64,000 nt of DNA from contig CM060731.1 of the NCBI GenBank assembly GCA_030704615.1, positions 93,846,756 to 93,910,755 on the forward strand, read 5' to 3'. Each line of letters starts with the position of its first letter. Position 1 is the stretch's first letter. The DNA comes from Takakia lepidozioides. Taxonomy: Eukaryota > Streptophyta > Takakiopsida > Takakiales > Takakiaceae. Below the pieces are notes generated by a model. The model saw only the letters and a list, made by a program, of their open reading frames with translations. It searched no databases and was not told the DNA's origin. Both the position numbers and the translations under genes were made by a program. Shown here piece after piece: positions 33,895 to 44,724 of the stretch.

Positions 33895-34305
33895 TTTGCC
33901 TGCAGGATGGAAATTCGCTCCGAATTACCTGCAGGTTGGAAATTCGGCGCCAGATTTCCATCTGGCCCCGCTCCGAATTACCTGCAGGATGGAAATTCGG
34001 CGCCGGATTTCCAACCGGCCCAGCTCCGAATTACCTGCAGGATGGAAATTCGGCGCCGGATTTCCATCCGGCCACGCTCCGAATTACCTGCAGGTTGGTA
34101 ATTCGGTGCCGGATTTCCTTCCGGCCCCGCTCCGAATTACCTGCAGGATGGAAATTCGGCGCCGGATTTCCGTCCGGTCACGCTCCGAATTACCTGCAGG
34201 ATGGACTTTTCCATCCGGCGTCTCGTGGATGAGAACGGCTCGGGCGGAGGGAGGGCCACGTTGCGTCCTACTTCATCCGCTGGATGGAAATTCGGCACCG
34301 TTTTT
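33895..34305. repeat. Palindrome array 2b (about 54-bp units)
   Basis: About seven units of roughly 54 bp. Each has TCCGAATTACCTGCAGGATG and a palindrome with half-site GGATGGAAATTCGGC around GGCGCC, ending CCGGATTTCCATCCGG. A final isolated copy lies at about 34270-34303 (GGCACC at its centre). Each unit also has a smaller CCTGCAGG palindrome. It lies immediately after array 2a, on the ParB-like gene side. Confidence 0.88.
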
Positions 34306-35491
34306 CCCATCCAACGGGCGACTGATGAAGTCTCGGGGGAAAGGTGGGCCTGTCGGCGCCTGTGGCCGACCCCATACCTACGACATTTAATGGCGCAGTT
34401 GCGCATTAAATGTTCTCTGCCGTCGGTTTTGAACCGGATGTTCCACAATGATTCCACGCTTGCTTCCCGGATACGCCTTCGACACCTGATGTGACGCTTG
34501 GATGAAATTCCATTCCAGGCATGTACGCACGCATACCTCGGGAGATTTTTTCTTTTGCTGGGACGTATGCCGCGTGGAGAAGGGCGTGGCTCTCTTGAGA
34601 GAAACCCCACACCCAGACCGCGACGGAAGTTGAAGCCTTTGTACTACGGGTGGCGTCCAACCTCTCGCATGGCCAAACTGAAGCTCCAGCAGGAGATCCC
34701 ATTGTCTTGCTCACAGCCCGCGCCAACTGAAGCCGGGCACTCTCAAGCAAGCCTCTTCCTTTTCGCTTTGTGTAACATGTGCGGTCTTCCTTGTTTTTTT
34801 TTTGTTTTGGCATCTTCAGCCTGGCAGCCCTGGAAGTGCATGGTTGCATCGCAAAAGCACGAGTTGGTGAGATGAATGATGAAGGTCAGAGGGGTTAGAA
34901 AGGAGTTAGGTCGTTGCAAAAGCAGGAGTTGGTGAGAAGAATGATGAAGGTCAGAGGGGTTAGAGCCAGGTCGTTGCTGCATTGAGATTTGCAACAGGGT
35001 GCACACCTTCGTAGATGACAAGTTGCATCCCAGAATTAAGGAAATCCATGTTGAGCTGAGAAGATTGTCTGGGCAGATGAAGTGCCTTCAAAACATTTCA
35101 CCCTCTTTTCCCGTCTTATCGAAATCGTCCTTCAATTTTCATGTTGATTTCAGCAAGTTACTGGTTGAGTGAACCTTACATAGTTTGCAATGCGTGTGCA
35201 AAGCCGGCAGCTCTGGAAAAGGTTGCTTCTGCATGTGATTCTTAGGGATTGCTTGGGTTTGTTTTCATGCTTGTTCCATGCCACTCCATACTTGGTTTTG
35301 TTTTGTTTTCATTGTTTTTCCACGATTGTTGCGATGGTGGTTGCGATGCTCGTTGCGCTGGTGGTTTTCATTGCGATGTTGGTTCTCACGATTGTTGGGG
35401 ATGACAGAGTGACAACGAGCCCGACACGCTGGTGGTATCATCGACAGCTCCAACTGCTCGAGTAGTCACTCCAAAAGCTGCTACTCATCGC
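34306..35491. other. Upstream region of the locus 2 ParB-like gene
   Basis: No convincing gene. At about 34855-34980 a segment of about 60-65 bp is duplicated in tandem (GAATGATGAAGGTCAGAGGG in both copies). At 35330-35400 there is a run of GTTGCGATG/GTTCTCACG words. It probably holds the promoter and perhaps a first exon of the gene downstream, since the locus 1 paralogue has a short first exon. Confidence 0.4.
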
Positions 35492-38400
35492 ATGTTTGGA
35501 TCGCCCAACTTGCGGCGGGAGGGCAAACTAAATCCTTTTGTTGGTGGACGGGAGGACCTGCAGCGAGAGTACAACAAAATAGGCATTGGGGAGGTTGGTG
35601 CAGGTGGCATGGCAGGTGAAGGGCGTCGGATGAGGACAACAGATCCGGCAATGGAGGAAGTTGATGCACATGCAATAGGGCCCGCCCACACAAAGAAGAA
35701 GAAGAAAGCCAAGCACATGCAATCCCCGGCGAGAGAGCCATCACGGGCTGCGGAGGGGGGAGTGAGAAGGGCGCGCGAGGGTGTCAGTTCGCCTCAATCA
35801 AAGGTGGTCGTCCTGGAGGCCTCCCCTGCTGCTACCCCTAGTAAGAAACAGAAGGCCCGTGAGAGGGCAAAAGAACAGGCGAGACATAAGGCTAGCCAGG
35901 AGGCAAGAGAAAAGGCCACTGAAGAGGCCAGGGTTGTCGAAATGACAGATGCCCATGTAAGCGAGGGACGCACAGAGATGGTGGATCCCTCCAAGACACC
36001 ACAAACAGGCAGTAACACACCGGTTACACCATTGCGGGTGGGAGCAGCCCACCAAATTACCCATATGGTGGAGACTGGAGGAGGGGAAAGAACACCACAA
36101 AGAGCACGGATTGTGGAAGTTCCAGGTGAAGCCGGGGAGAGGGCAGTAGAGACGGGGAGAGTGCTCGAGGTGGTTCCGGCGGTGGTTGACCATGTTGAGG
36201 ACGACGAGAGGGAGCTTTCTGACCAGGATGACATCCTCCCGGACATCCCCAGGCCCCAAACCCGGAGCATACAGGCTAGATTTGGCGGTCCGGGTGGGCT
36301 GCCGGAGAATCCCCCTGCAACAGACGTCATGTCGGAGGCGGATATGAAGTTGGCCGTTGCCAAGATGTTGGAGGCAACCCACAGCAACATTGGCAAGGTC
36401 GTGGGGGGCATGGTGTACCCGGCCAAGCTTCGGATTCCCCTTTGCCGCTTGGTTTCATTACAGGTGGTGAGACCTGCCCTCCCAGGTGATATCGACAAGC
36501 TGAAATTCTCTTTCCGGGAGGGATATCGAATGGGGTCTGCCGCGTTTTACGTTTCCATGGAGAATGACCACGGAGCTTCTCGTGCCCACACTTCCGATGA
36601 GGTGGACAAATGGGGTCCCCATTGGCAAAGGCGAAATGAGGAGTTCGAGAGATTGATTGCTACTGATCCTCTTTTCCAGCACTTGTCCGGAAAGATGTTT
36701 TACGTGTGGGACGGCAATCATCGCCTCCTGGCATGGATGAAGTACATAGCCCAAGCCCACCCCAACGACTTGGATTGGCATTTCGCCGTGGAGTGTGTTG
36801 TGCTCAAGGTTGCGGGCCCCAAAGATCGCAGTCTTCTCAAAGCGGCAATGGCAGACATCAACTCATAAGTTACAATGCCTCTTGCTTTGGAACTTTGAAT
36901 TTGAAACAATCATTTCATTGCCAATCGTCATATTTGTTGCAAATTCTCATTTCTGTATTGTTTAATGGAAGTGTGGCATTGCAGGATGATTGAGAATGCC
37001 TTCATTGCCACCAACTTGTCCCATATGCTCTTCCGAGTGAAGGATGTCGAGAAGCAGGGGGTGCAAGAGTTTGCCAATTCGCTCAGTGCCGACCTGATGC
37101 GCAAGTCGGAGGCAAAGGCAGACAGAACCTGGTATAGGCTGAGCATGGACGCCATGGTGGACTACATATTTCGGGTAAAGCTCCTGACAGTTTTGTTGAG
37201 CTAATCTGTCTCTCCTCCCCCAATAGAAGAAAAAGTGTTGACCATGATTTCTAATCATATCTGCGCATTCTTGACAGACGAAAATTCAGTAGGATTTGGC
37301 ACATGCGCGGAGGTTCTACATGGAGTCAGAGGAGAAGAAACTAACCCTCCCGACACTGGAATCATATCTCAAAGCTGCGGAGGCGAAGGCCCGCATAAAG
37401 TACAAGTCGCGGATGGTAAACTACGTGGCCATAGCTGATCCTGCCCTTGGTGCCGACTTTCCGGTGGAGGTGGGGAAGCACTACTCCCGCGCTCTAAAGC
37501 CCACGATGACATTGGAGAAGCTGCATTGTCTAGCCACATCCTGTGTGGATGCAACAGAAAAGGTTATACATTCTTAACCAAATTGTCGTGGCAGCAATTC
37601 ATTTTTTGGTGTTTGGCGCTTACTAATAGGCTGGGTGGTTGGACAGACCCGGTGGCTCCAAATCTAGAATGGTTCCCAAAGTACAAGGGACATGTGGAGC
37701 TTCCCCAAACCCGACAAACTGTCCGACCCCACATTCGACATGTGGATGAACCGTATGACATGGTGGTTTCAGGTACTTTCCCACGCTTCATTTGGGGGCT
37801 TCTACTCTTGTATCGGATGGATTTATTGTATTTTTTGAGGAAAGAGGTCTGATGGAGAATCTCCACAGGTGACGACGAATGCGCAAGAGCAGCTTGACAC
37901 ACAAGCACATCAGTTCAAGCTGGAGATTTCTGGTGAAGCAAAGAGCCTACGCGACTATGTGACGAGGTACTTTCTGCTCTACAAAACTGACCTATTCTTT
38001 CGAGAGATACCCCATGCCCGCCAGAGTCACGAGTTCACCGATCAGCCGAACGCGGACAAAGCGGCAATGCGCCTTCTGTACAGGTACATACGCGATGCCT
38101 TTCTTTTTAGTCCCTACATTTCGAGGATTTAAGAGGCCTTATGTGGAGCATGAAAATTAGTTGTGAAGAAGTCCTTGGAAAAATGGAGCCGAATTTCCGG
38201 ATTCGGGCCCTGGGGGATGGCTATCCAGGGGGTGGCTGGCACTGTCTGGAAATTCGGCGCCATTTTTCCAGTTGCAGGCCCAGTCACATCTGGGACTTAG
38301 CCATTCTTGGCCCCAACCTGGGAAAATGGCGCCGCATTTCCAGTTCAGGGCCCCGAAAATGGCCAAGTCATTGGGGTGTCTAGCACCGAAACTGGAAATT

Positions 38401-41289
38401 CGGCGCAATTTTTCCAGTTCCGGGCCTTGTCAGTTCTGGGACTTAGCCATTTTCGGCCCCAATCTGGGAAAATGGCGCCGAATTTCCACTTCAGGGCCCC
38501 GAAAATGGCTAAGTCCCTGGGGTGGCTGGCACCGAAACTGGAAATTCGGCGCCATTTTTCCAGTTCCGGGCCTAGTCAGTTCTGGGACTTAGCCATTCTC
38601 GGCCCCAATGTGGGAAAATGGCGCCGAATTTCCAGTTCAGGGCCCCGAAAATGGCCAAGTCCCTAGGGTGGCTGGCACCGAAACTGGAAATTCGGCGCCA
38701 TTTTTCTAGTTCCGGGCCCAGTCAGTTCTGGGACTTAGCCATTTTTGGCCCCAATCTAGGAAAATGGCGCCGAATTTCCAGTTCAAGGCCCCGAAAATGG
38801 CTCAGTCCCTGGGGTGGCTGGCACCGAAACTGGAAATTCGGCGCCATTTTTCGCGTCTATTTTTGCAGTTTGATTCCCTATAATTTATCTTGTTCCCGGG
38901 ACCTCATTCTGTGTGTGTTTCTTGAATGCAGGTACTGCAAGTTCTCCCTTTTGGAGAAAGGTCATCTGTCCTTCGAGCCGCCATTCTTCCTCGCATGGAG
39001 GAACCCTGGGGCTGACTCCATGTACACTGACGTTATCGTGAAGGAGTGGCATCTGGAACATTTGCGCGACTGCCCTTGGTATGTGGACCTTCTGCCCGGC
39101 TCGCTCGACTCATCCGAGTTTCAATTGAAGCTGGATGCGGAGGCCCGACGAAACCGGGCTCCGCTGCCTCCGCTGGGTCCAAAGGAGGCGAAAGCGCTTG
39201 CCAAGTCCAGGAAAGCGGCAGAGCTTGCTAAAGTAGGTATTCAAGAGAAATTGAATGAGAAGAATAAAGGTCAAAAGAAAAGGACATGGAAACAGGGGAG
39301 TACAGTAACCCCCAAAAAACAGAAAACCACCGGGGCACCAGAGGAGGCGCAGGAGGGGCCCCAAGGGAGTGACTCCGACGACGACTTTGCGCAAGGTCCT
39401 GCGACTGCTGCTGCTGGTACCAAGTCACCGGTCGTCCGGGTTCCCAAGTCAGTTTGGACTGGGACACGCTCTGCCAAGAAGTTGGCATTTGAGGGCGAGC
39501 CTACACGGCGGTATTCGGCGGTGACGTTTCCGCAGAGGCCAAAGCTAGAACCCCAACCATCATCCAATGTGTCAATGAGAGCTTCCTTGACGCTCTGGCT
39601 GCCAGGGCGAAGAAGGTGGCACACAACAAGTCTGTGGAGGAGCTGAAGGGGAAAGCCAAGAAGAGGGCTCCTAGTACAGAGCCTAAAGACACCCCTGGTT
39701 TCGAATCCATGATGGAATTCTTCATGGCTGTGAGCACGGATTGCAAGAGCACTCGGGGGGGGGGGGGGTGAGGTGGAGAGAGCCTGCGATATGATTCTCC
39801 TCGATATTCCAGATGGGGAGCTGCTGGAGGGCCTGGATGGTGTGCCCACCTGGAACATGTTTACTGAGGACTACTGGAGAGCTGGGTTTGGGCTGGCGGG
39901 GATGCTCCTGGATGACGGTGGATGTATTGTGGTCCTTGCCACAAGAGGGAAGACCACAGACAATGTTGTGGCAAGGTGGACACCGAAAAGTGTCACCCCG
40001 GTCCTCCTCAAAAAATGGTTCTGCATCAATACGCAGGGGTTGTGAACAGAGGGCCAGAGTGTAAGTTATCAATCTATTGCATTCACTTCATATTGTGGTG
40101 TATCTGAACTAGACCCTGGAGTTGATCCCTCTTTTGTTGGATGTGCAGACATTGGTGTTTGAGGCATATTGTTTTGTGAAGAGAGGGTCTACATTCAAAT
40201 TCCGCAACGACGGTCATCTTGTTGATACCACTGTGGACCTTGTTACCTACGATGTCCTCTACAACTATGTGCCCCACTCCAGTATGCCGAAGGACACAAA
40301 GACAGGCAAACCGTGGCGGTACAGCCAGACCTGGAGCCCTGCTTTCATCCAAACCCTCATGGAGACGTGCTCGGATGTCCAAGGGCGTATTTTTGACCTC
40401 GCATGCGGCACGGGTAAGCCTTCACGTGCACAGTTTGTCCCCTGGCCCGATTGCAATTGTATGCCGCTTGCTACTAACTACCCGCTTTGTCCATCAGGTG
40501 CTTCAATGTGGGCAGGGACGTTGTCCGACAGACATGTCTTCGCCTTCGAGCCAGATACTGCCCTCCACAACTCCGAACTTGCAGCGGCTGAACGTCTGCC
40601 GAAAGAGGAAGAGGCATCCTCGGAGGATGAGGAAGAATCCGACAAGGAGCAGGGGAAGGTACAAGTTGGGATCGAGGCCGAGGTGCCCCCGGTTTATGAG
40701 TGAGTGGTCGCATTGTAAGTTGCCTCCTGATTTCGTGAGGCACCTCCCTTCGCTCTCTTATTTCATTGAAAGACCCTTTGTGCTTCTACTGGTATTGACA
40801 TTCTTGAAGTGGATTTGTTCTTACTGTAGGATGCCAAGTATTGCAGGAGGGACGTCTACACCGCAGTTTATGGGCAGGAGGAACGTGCCTTTTTTTGCCA
40901 GGGGGGATTTCATGCCGAGTCCAGAAAGGGACTACATCCTTCCTACTTATGCTACCCGGCTCACTTCGGTGTCCATTAGGAGGTCTTCCGAACCTAGTCG
41001 TGTACAACTGATTTTAGATGGGGCAAACCTCAAGAAAATGAAGATGAGGGAGGAGGCAGCAGCTATTAGAGTCCGTCAGGCTCGTAGATTTGTCTTGGAT
41101 TCTGCTGAGGAAAGTGGGGGAGAAGAGGCAGAATATTCCCAGGAGGTGAGGTGGACAGTCCCCCAAGGAGAGGACGGTATTTTTGAGAGGCATAGTGGAA
41201 CTGATGCATCTCATAGCTCAGAGGATGGGGGGGATGAGGGGGATGAGGAGGAAGGTGGGGCAAGTTCCTCGGAGGGTGTAGGAGAGTAA
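35492..41289 (+). pseudogene. ParB-like plus permuted DNA-methyltransferase-like gene, locus 2
   Basis: First ATG at 35492 (MFGSPNLRREG). Exons by splice sites and paralogy: to 36864, 36985-37174, 37278-37562, 37668-37772, 37869-38083, 38932 to about 40060, 40149-40413, 40498 to about 40700, and a last exon from 40830. Residues 1-280 are charged and disordered (HTKKKKKAKH). The ParB/sulfiredoxin-like domain follows: PGDIDKLKFSFREGYRMGSA, then FYVWDGNHRLLAWMKYI. Much later come CDMILLDIPDG and GMLLDDGGCIVVLA, resembling methyltransferase motif IV and its strand. Then GRIFDLACGTG joins across an intron to ASMWAGTLSDRHVFAFEPD, like motifs I and II. Motif IV before motif I is the permuted order of bacterial and phage DNA methylases. 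Damage: donor ATAAGT instead of GTAAGT at 36865, TAG at 37290, a frame change near 39500-39600, a 14-G run at 39755, and a TGA after 40040. The exact C-terminus is unclear. Confidence 0.55.
38160..38860. repeat. Palindrome array 3, inside an intron (about 146-bp units)
   Basis: Five units of about 146 bp fill the intron 38084-38931. Each contains two palindromes in opposite orientation, CTGGAAATTCGGCGCCATTT and its reverse-complement form CTGGGAAAATGGCGCCGAAT, alternating every 72-73 bp. Around the second lies a larger inverted repeat, GGGACTTAGCCATTTTCGGC against CCGAAAATGGCTAAGTCCC. The open frame entering exon 38932 from this array is translated repeat, not exon. Confidence 0.9.
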
Positions 41290-41352
41290 TGCCCATTCCG
41301 GCTATGACAGTTATGACACACTTGTATAGATGTGGCTTGCCACAAAATTTGC

Positions 41353-41358
41353 AATAAA
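41353..41358 (+). terminator. Candidate polyadenylation signal
   Basis: AATAAA about 65 bp after the last stop of the locus 2 gene, in AT-rich sequence. Position and context fit a 3' end, but the hexamer is common by chance. Confidence 0.4.
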
Positions 41359-41470
41359 ATGTTGCATTTCATTGCTATGACGAGTCCACTGGTGCCAAAT
41401 TCCAACTTCATATGACCCTATTTCCGTGCCTCCTAACCCTATTTCCGTGGACACACAATGGTCCGCTCAT

Positions 41471-41503
<33 letters not shown>

Positions 41504-41847
41504 CATGCTCATGCTCATTCCGCTCATGAAATAGCAGCCCCCTTCTCCCGGGATGATTGGGACCTCCGATTACAGCGTGAGTGGGATGTGTATGATATAA
41601 ATAGGGTTCCTTTGAGACCGGATCGCGGTAGAGGGGCATTGTAGATATTCTCATGATGTACTTTGCATACATCCGATTAATCGATTGATGTAAATTTTTT
41701 CTTTTACTCGGCCGACCATGGTTAACACAAGCCCAATCACACCACGATTGGGGAAGTCAGACTCTCACGATCAAAAAGGGATCAGAACAAATCACCATCA
41801 CTACGAAACAACGATGTACCATTCCACGAGAGAAACGACCTTGCATA

Positions 41848-43964
41848 GTGGAAGAGTATGATTGGTCCAGTGGATTGTCGGATGAAGAAGAAGCCACAGT
41901 ATATGCAGCACATCCACAGTTGGAACCTATTGGGCAATTAGTGGTCCAGCATACCACCACAGTAGGGTGTCACATGGTGAACACCCAAGGAGAACCGAAT
42001 ACTTCGAGAACGGAAGATCCAGAGGAAGAAGCTATGGATACACCTCAACACCCTGCCCGTTTTTACCAAGAAAGGGAAGAGGATATTAAAATCAGTGAAG
42101 TTCCTGCCACGATTGCAACCATTGGACAAGAGATTGCAGGATGGATAGTAACAGAAGAAACTCAATTGATTCAAGTGAATCTGGGAACATTGGAAGAACC
42201 ACAGATAATACGAGTAAGTGTAGGTCTTGAAGAATCATTTCTACAAGAAGCCACTCCATTATTCACTGAATACAATGATGTATTTGCCTGGAACTACAAA
42301 GATTTGAAGGGTATACCTTCTAACATCTGTCAGCACCGAATTGAACTGGAAGTTGACACAAAACCAATTCGTCAGAACCGTTACAGGATGAACCCCAACT
42401 ATGCAGCTAAAGTTTGGGAAGAAATCAAGAAATTACTGGATGCAGGATTCATATACCCAGTGGAGACACCACAATGGTTATCGCCCATTGTAATAGTACC
42501 CAAGAAAAATGGAAAATTACGAGTATGTGTGGACTACCGCAAGTTAAACGCAGGAACCAAGAAAGACCCATTTCCACTACCTTTCACCAAAATAGTGTTG
42601 GACACAGTGGCTGGACATGAGATGTACTCATTCATGGATGGGTTCAGTGGGTACAACCAGGTGTAGATGGCAGAAGAAGACCGAGAAAAGACCGCATTCA
42701 TCACTGAATGGGGAGCCTATGCTTACAAAGTCATGCCATTTGGACTTTGCAACGCACCAGCCACGTTTCAGCGAGCAGTATCTGAAATATTCAAGAATTA
42801 TCTCAACGATTTTATGCAGGTATTTTTGGATGATTTTAGTGTCTTCGGACAGAAATCCAAACACTCGGCACAGTTAAAACTTTGCCTACAAGCCTGCAGA
42901 AACAATGGAGTAAGTCTCAATCCAAAAAAATGTACATTTTGTGTGAATTCAGGATTATTGTTGGGACACATTGTGTGCCAATAGGGAATTCTGGTGGATC
43001 CAAAGAAAGTGGAGGTTATCCAGAAAATACCACCACCAGAATATCCCAAGAAACTCAAGAGATTTCTGGGACAGACAAGCTACTACAGAAGGTACATGGA
43101 CAAATAAGCTCACAGAACGGCACCAGTCTATAGATTGCTGAAGCAAGATGCCGAATACCGATGGTCTCCAGCTTGCCAGGAATCATTTGATTCACTAAAA
43201 AGGGCACTTATAGCAGCACCAATTCTGATAAATCCAAGATGGGATTTACCATTTCATGTACACAGTGATGCATCAGGCATTGCTTTGGGAGCAGTTCTAG
43301 CTCAGAATGTGACAGACACAATAGATTCACCAATATATTATGCAAGCAGATTGCTGACAGCAGCCGAGAAGAATTATAGCACACAGAAATGGAAGCATTG
43401 GCAATGATTTATGCTGTTCAAAAGTTTCGGCATTATTTACTTGGCAATCGCTTTAAGTTTATTGTTGATCATCAGGCTCTAGTTCATTTAGCAAATCGAC
43501 CACTAGCTAGTGGTAGGGTTGCTCGATGGTTATTACTTCTTCATGAGTATGATTTTGAAGTCGTTCATAAACCAGGAAGATTACATGTTACAGTAGATCA
43601 TCTGTCAAGGAATACTACAGGAGAAGCAGCCACGGGGGTAGAGGATGAACTTCCCGACGCATTTCTGTTTGTTGTTCAACCAGAAGCACCAGATGAAGAG
43701 ACAGATCCTCTAGACGATCTGGGAATGTTTCAAGGAGACTATGACCTTCCACATACTCTTAAACTCATGGATGACACTGATGAAGAAGAGGACTCATCAG
43801 ATGAAGATGAACCACTTGATGAAGGACCTATTATTGAGGAAGAGCCAGATCCAGAAGAAGAAGATGACAAGGAAAACAAAGAAACAAACAATCAAGAATT
43901 GGCCAATATTAGTATTGGAGCCTATACAGTTACCAACACAAATTCAAGGCACCACTACGGCTAG
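41848..43964 (+). pseudogene. pol: Reverse transcriptase and RNase H of element G
   Basis: The RT starts around residue 130 of the first frame (HRIELEVDTKPIRQNRYRMN) with CVDYRKLNAGTKKDPFPLP. A TAG at 42664-42666 follows SGYNQV. The next frame carries MPFGLCNAPATFQRAV and the catalytic FLDDFSVFG. After a frameshift and another stop near 43105, RNase H follows with HSDASGIALGAVLAQN and, after one more shift, VDHQALVHLANRP and TVDHLSRN. An acidic tail runs to 43964. The two Asp residues of the RT site are intact but the frame is broken at least four times. Confidence 0.88.
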
Positions 43965-44724
43965 ACCACCATTCATCTGGAGGACAGCATTACCACCCCG
44001 TATACCGTATGGTGAACCGTGGCCAGCACAGATGCCCTACAGAACCGTAAACCAATACAAAGCAGCCAACGAGTCACTGCTTGTGTTAAACTTCGAGATG
44101 TACGCTCCAGATTACCCCACCGACCGTGGTAATCATACACCACTAACCATCGATCATAACACGGAGGAAGAACGACGGCGCAATCCAATGGATTGCCAAA
44201 AGACGGCGGATGATAAGGGCAAAGCCATTAAACCAAGCTGCAAGTAGTGCGCACACGCCGCCCATCTAAAAACAGACCACGTACCAAAGTGGATGAACAC
44301 ATCCAAGATGGATGAACATAAACTGACCGAAACCGGACAATCATCAACGACCATCAGTTCGATCCAAGACAAACCACGAAGAAAACACCAACGGAAGAAA
44401 ATTAGGCACAAAAGGGATGAAGTTTACTCAAAACCGTTACCAGAAGCTAAATGCTTCTTGGTGAGCCTGGGCCCAGCGATTAAAGCTAATTGCGCTTTAA
44501 ACCTAGGCAAACAGCAGGACAAAATTACCTCCACGAGAACCTCGAGAGAAGTTAGAGGAGAAGCCTACAGAGGAGAACCCCTACTTAAACCCAGAAACGA
44601 ACTCCTCACCTTCTCTTCCGCAAACTCGAAATTGCTGTCTACACAACTTCCAGTGTGCTTCATACTGCTTGTGATACAAGAATTGGTGCTCCAATTCCTT
44701 ACAACAACAACAAAACTAAGGGAA
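43965..44724 (+). other. Element G spacer where integrase is expected
   Basis: Open stretches exist (to 44247 and from 44293) but they show no integrase zinc finger, DDE core or C-terminal motif. The content is Thr/Lys/Arg-rich. Either integrase was deleted or this is a non-autonomous type that never carried it. Confidence 0.5.

Noticed and set aside
33230-34390. Several open frames up to 185 codons with repeated peptides
   Set aside because: They are translations of arrays 2a and 2b. Period and content follow the DNA repeat and no start or splice context supports them.
35794-36498. 234-codon minus-strand frame opposite the ParB-like gene
   Set aside because: Antisense shadow of a GC-rich coding exon; Ser/Thr/Pro-rich composition and no homologue-like motif.
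38272-38931. Upstream extension of the frame ending at 39646
   Set aside because: It is array 3 inside an intron. A good acceptor at 38931 and paralogue-like phase show that coding starts at 38932.
41472-41503. 32-T run as the poly(A) tail of a minus-strand retroposon
   Set aside because: CCGCTCATG words flank it, but no SINE, LINE or processed gene sequence is recognisable beside it, so a simple microsatellite is as likely.
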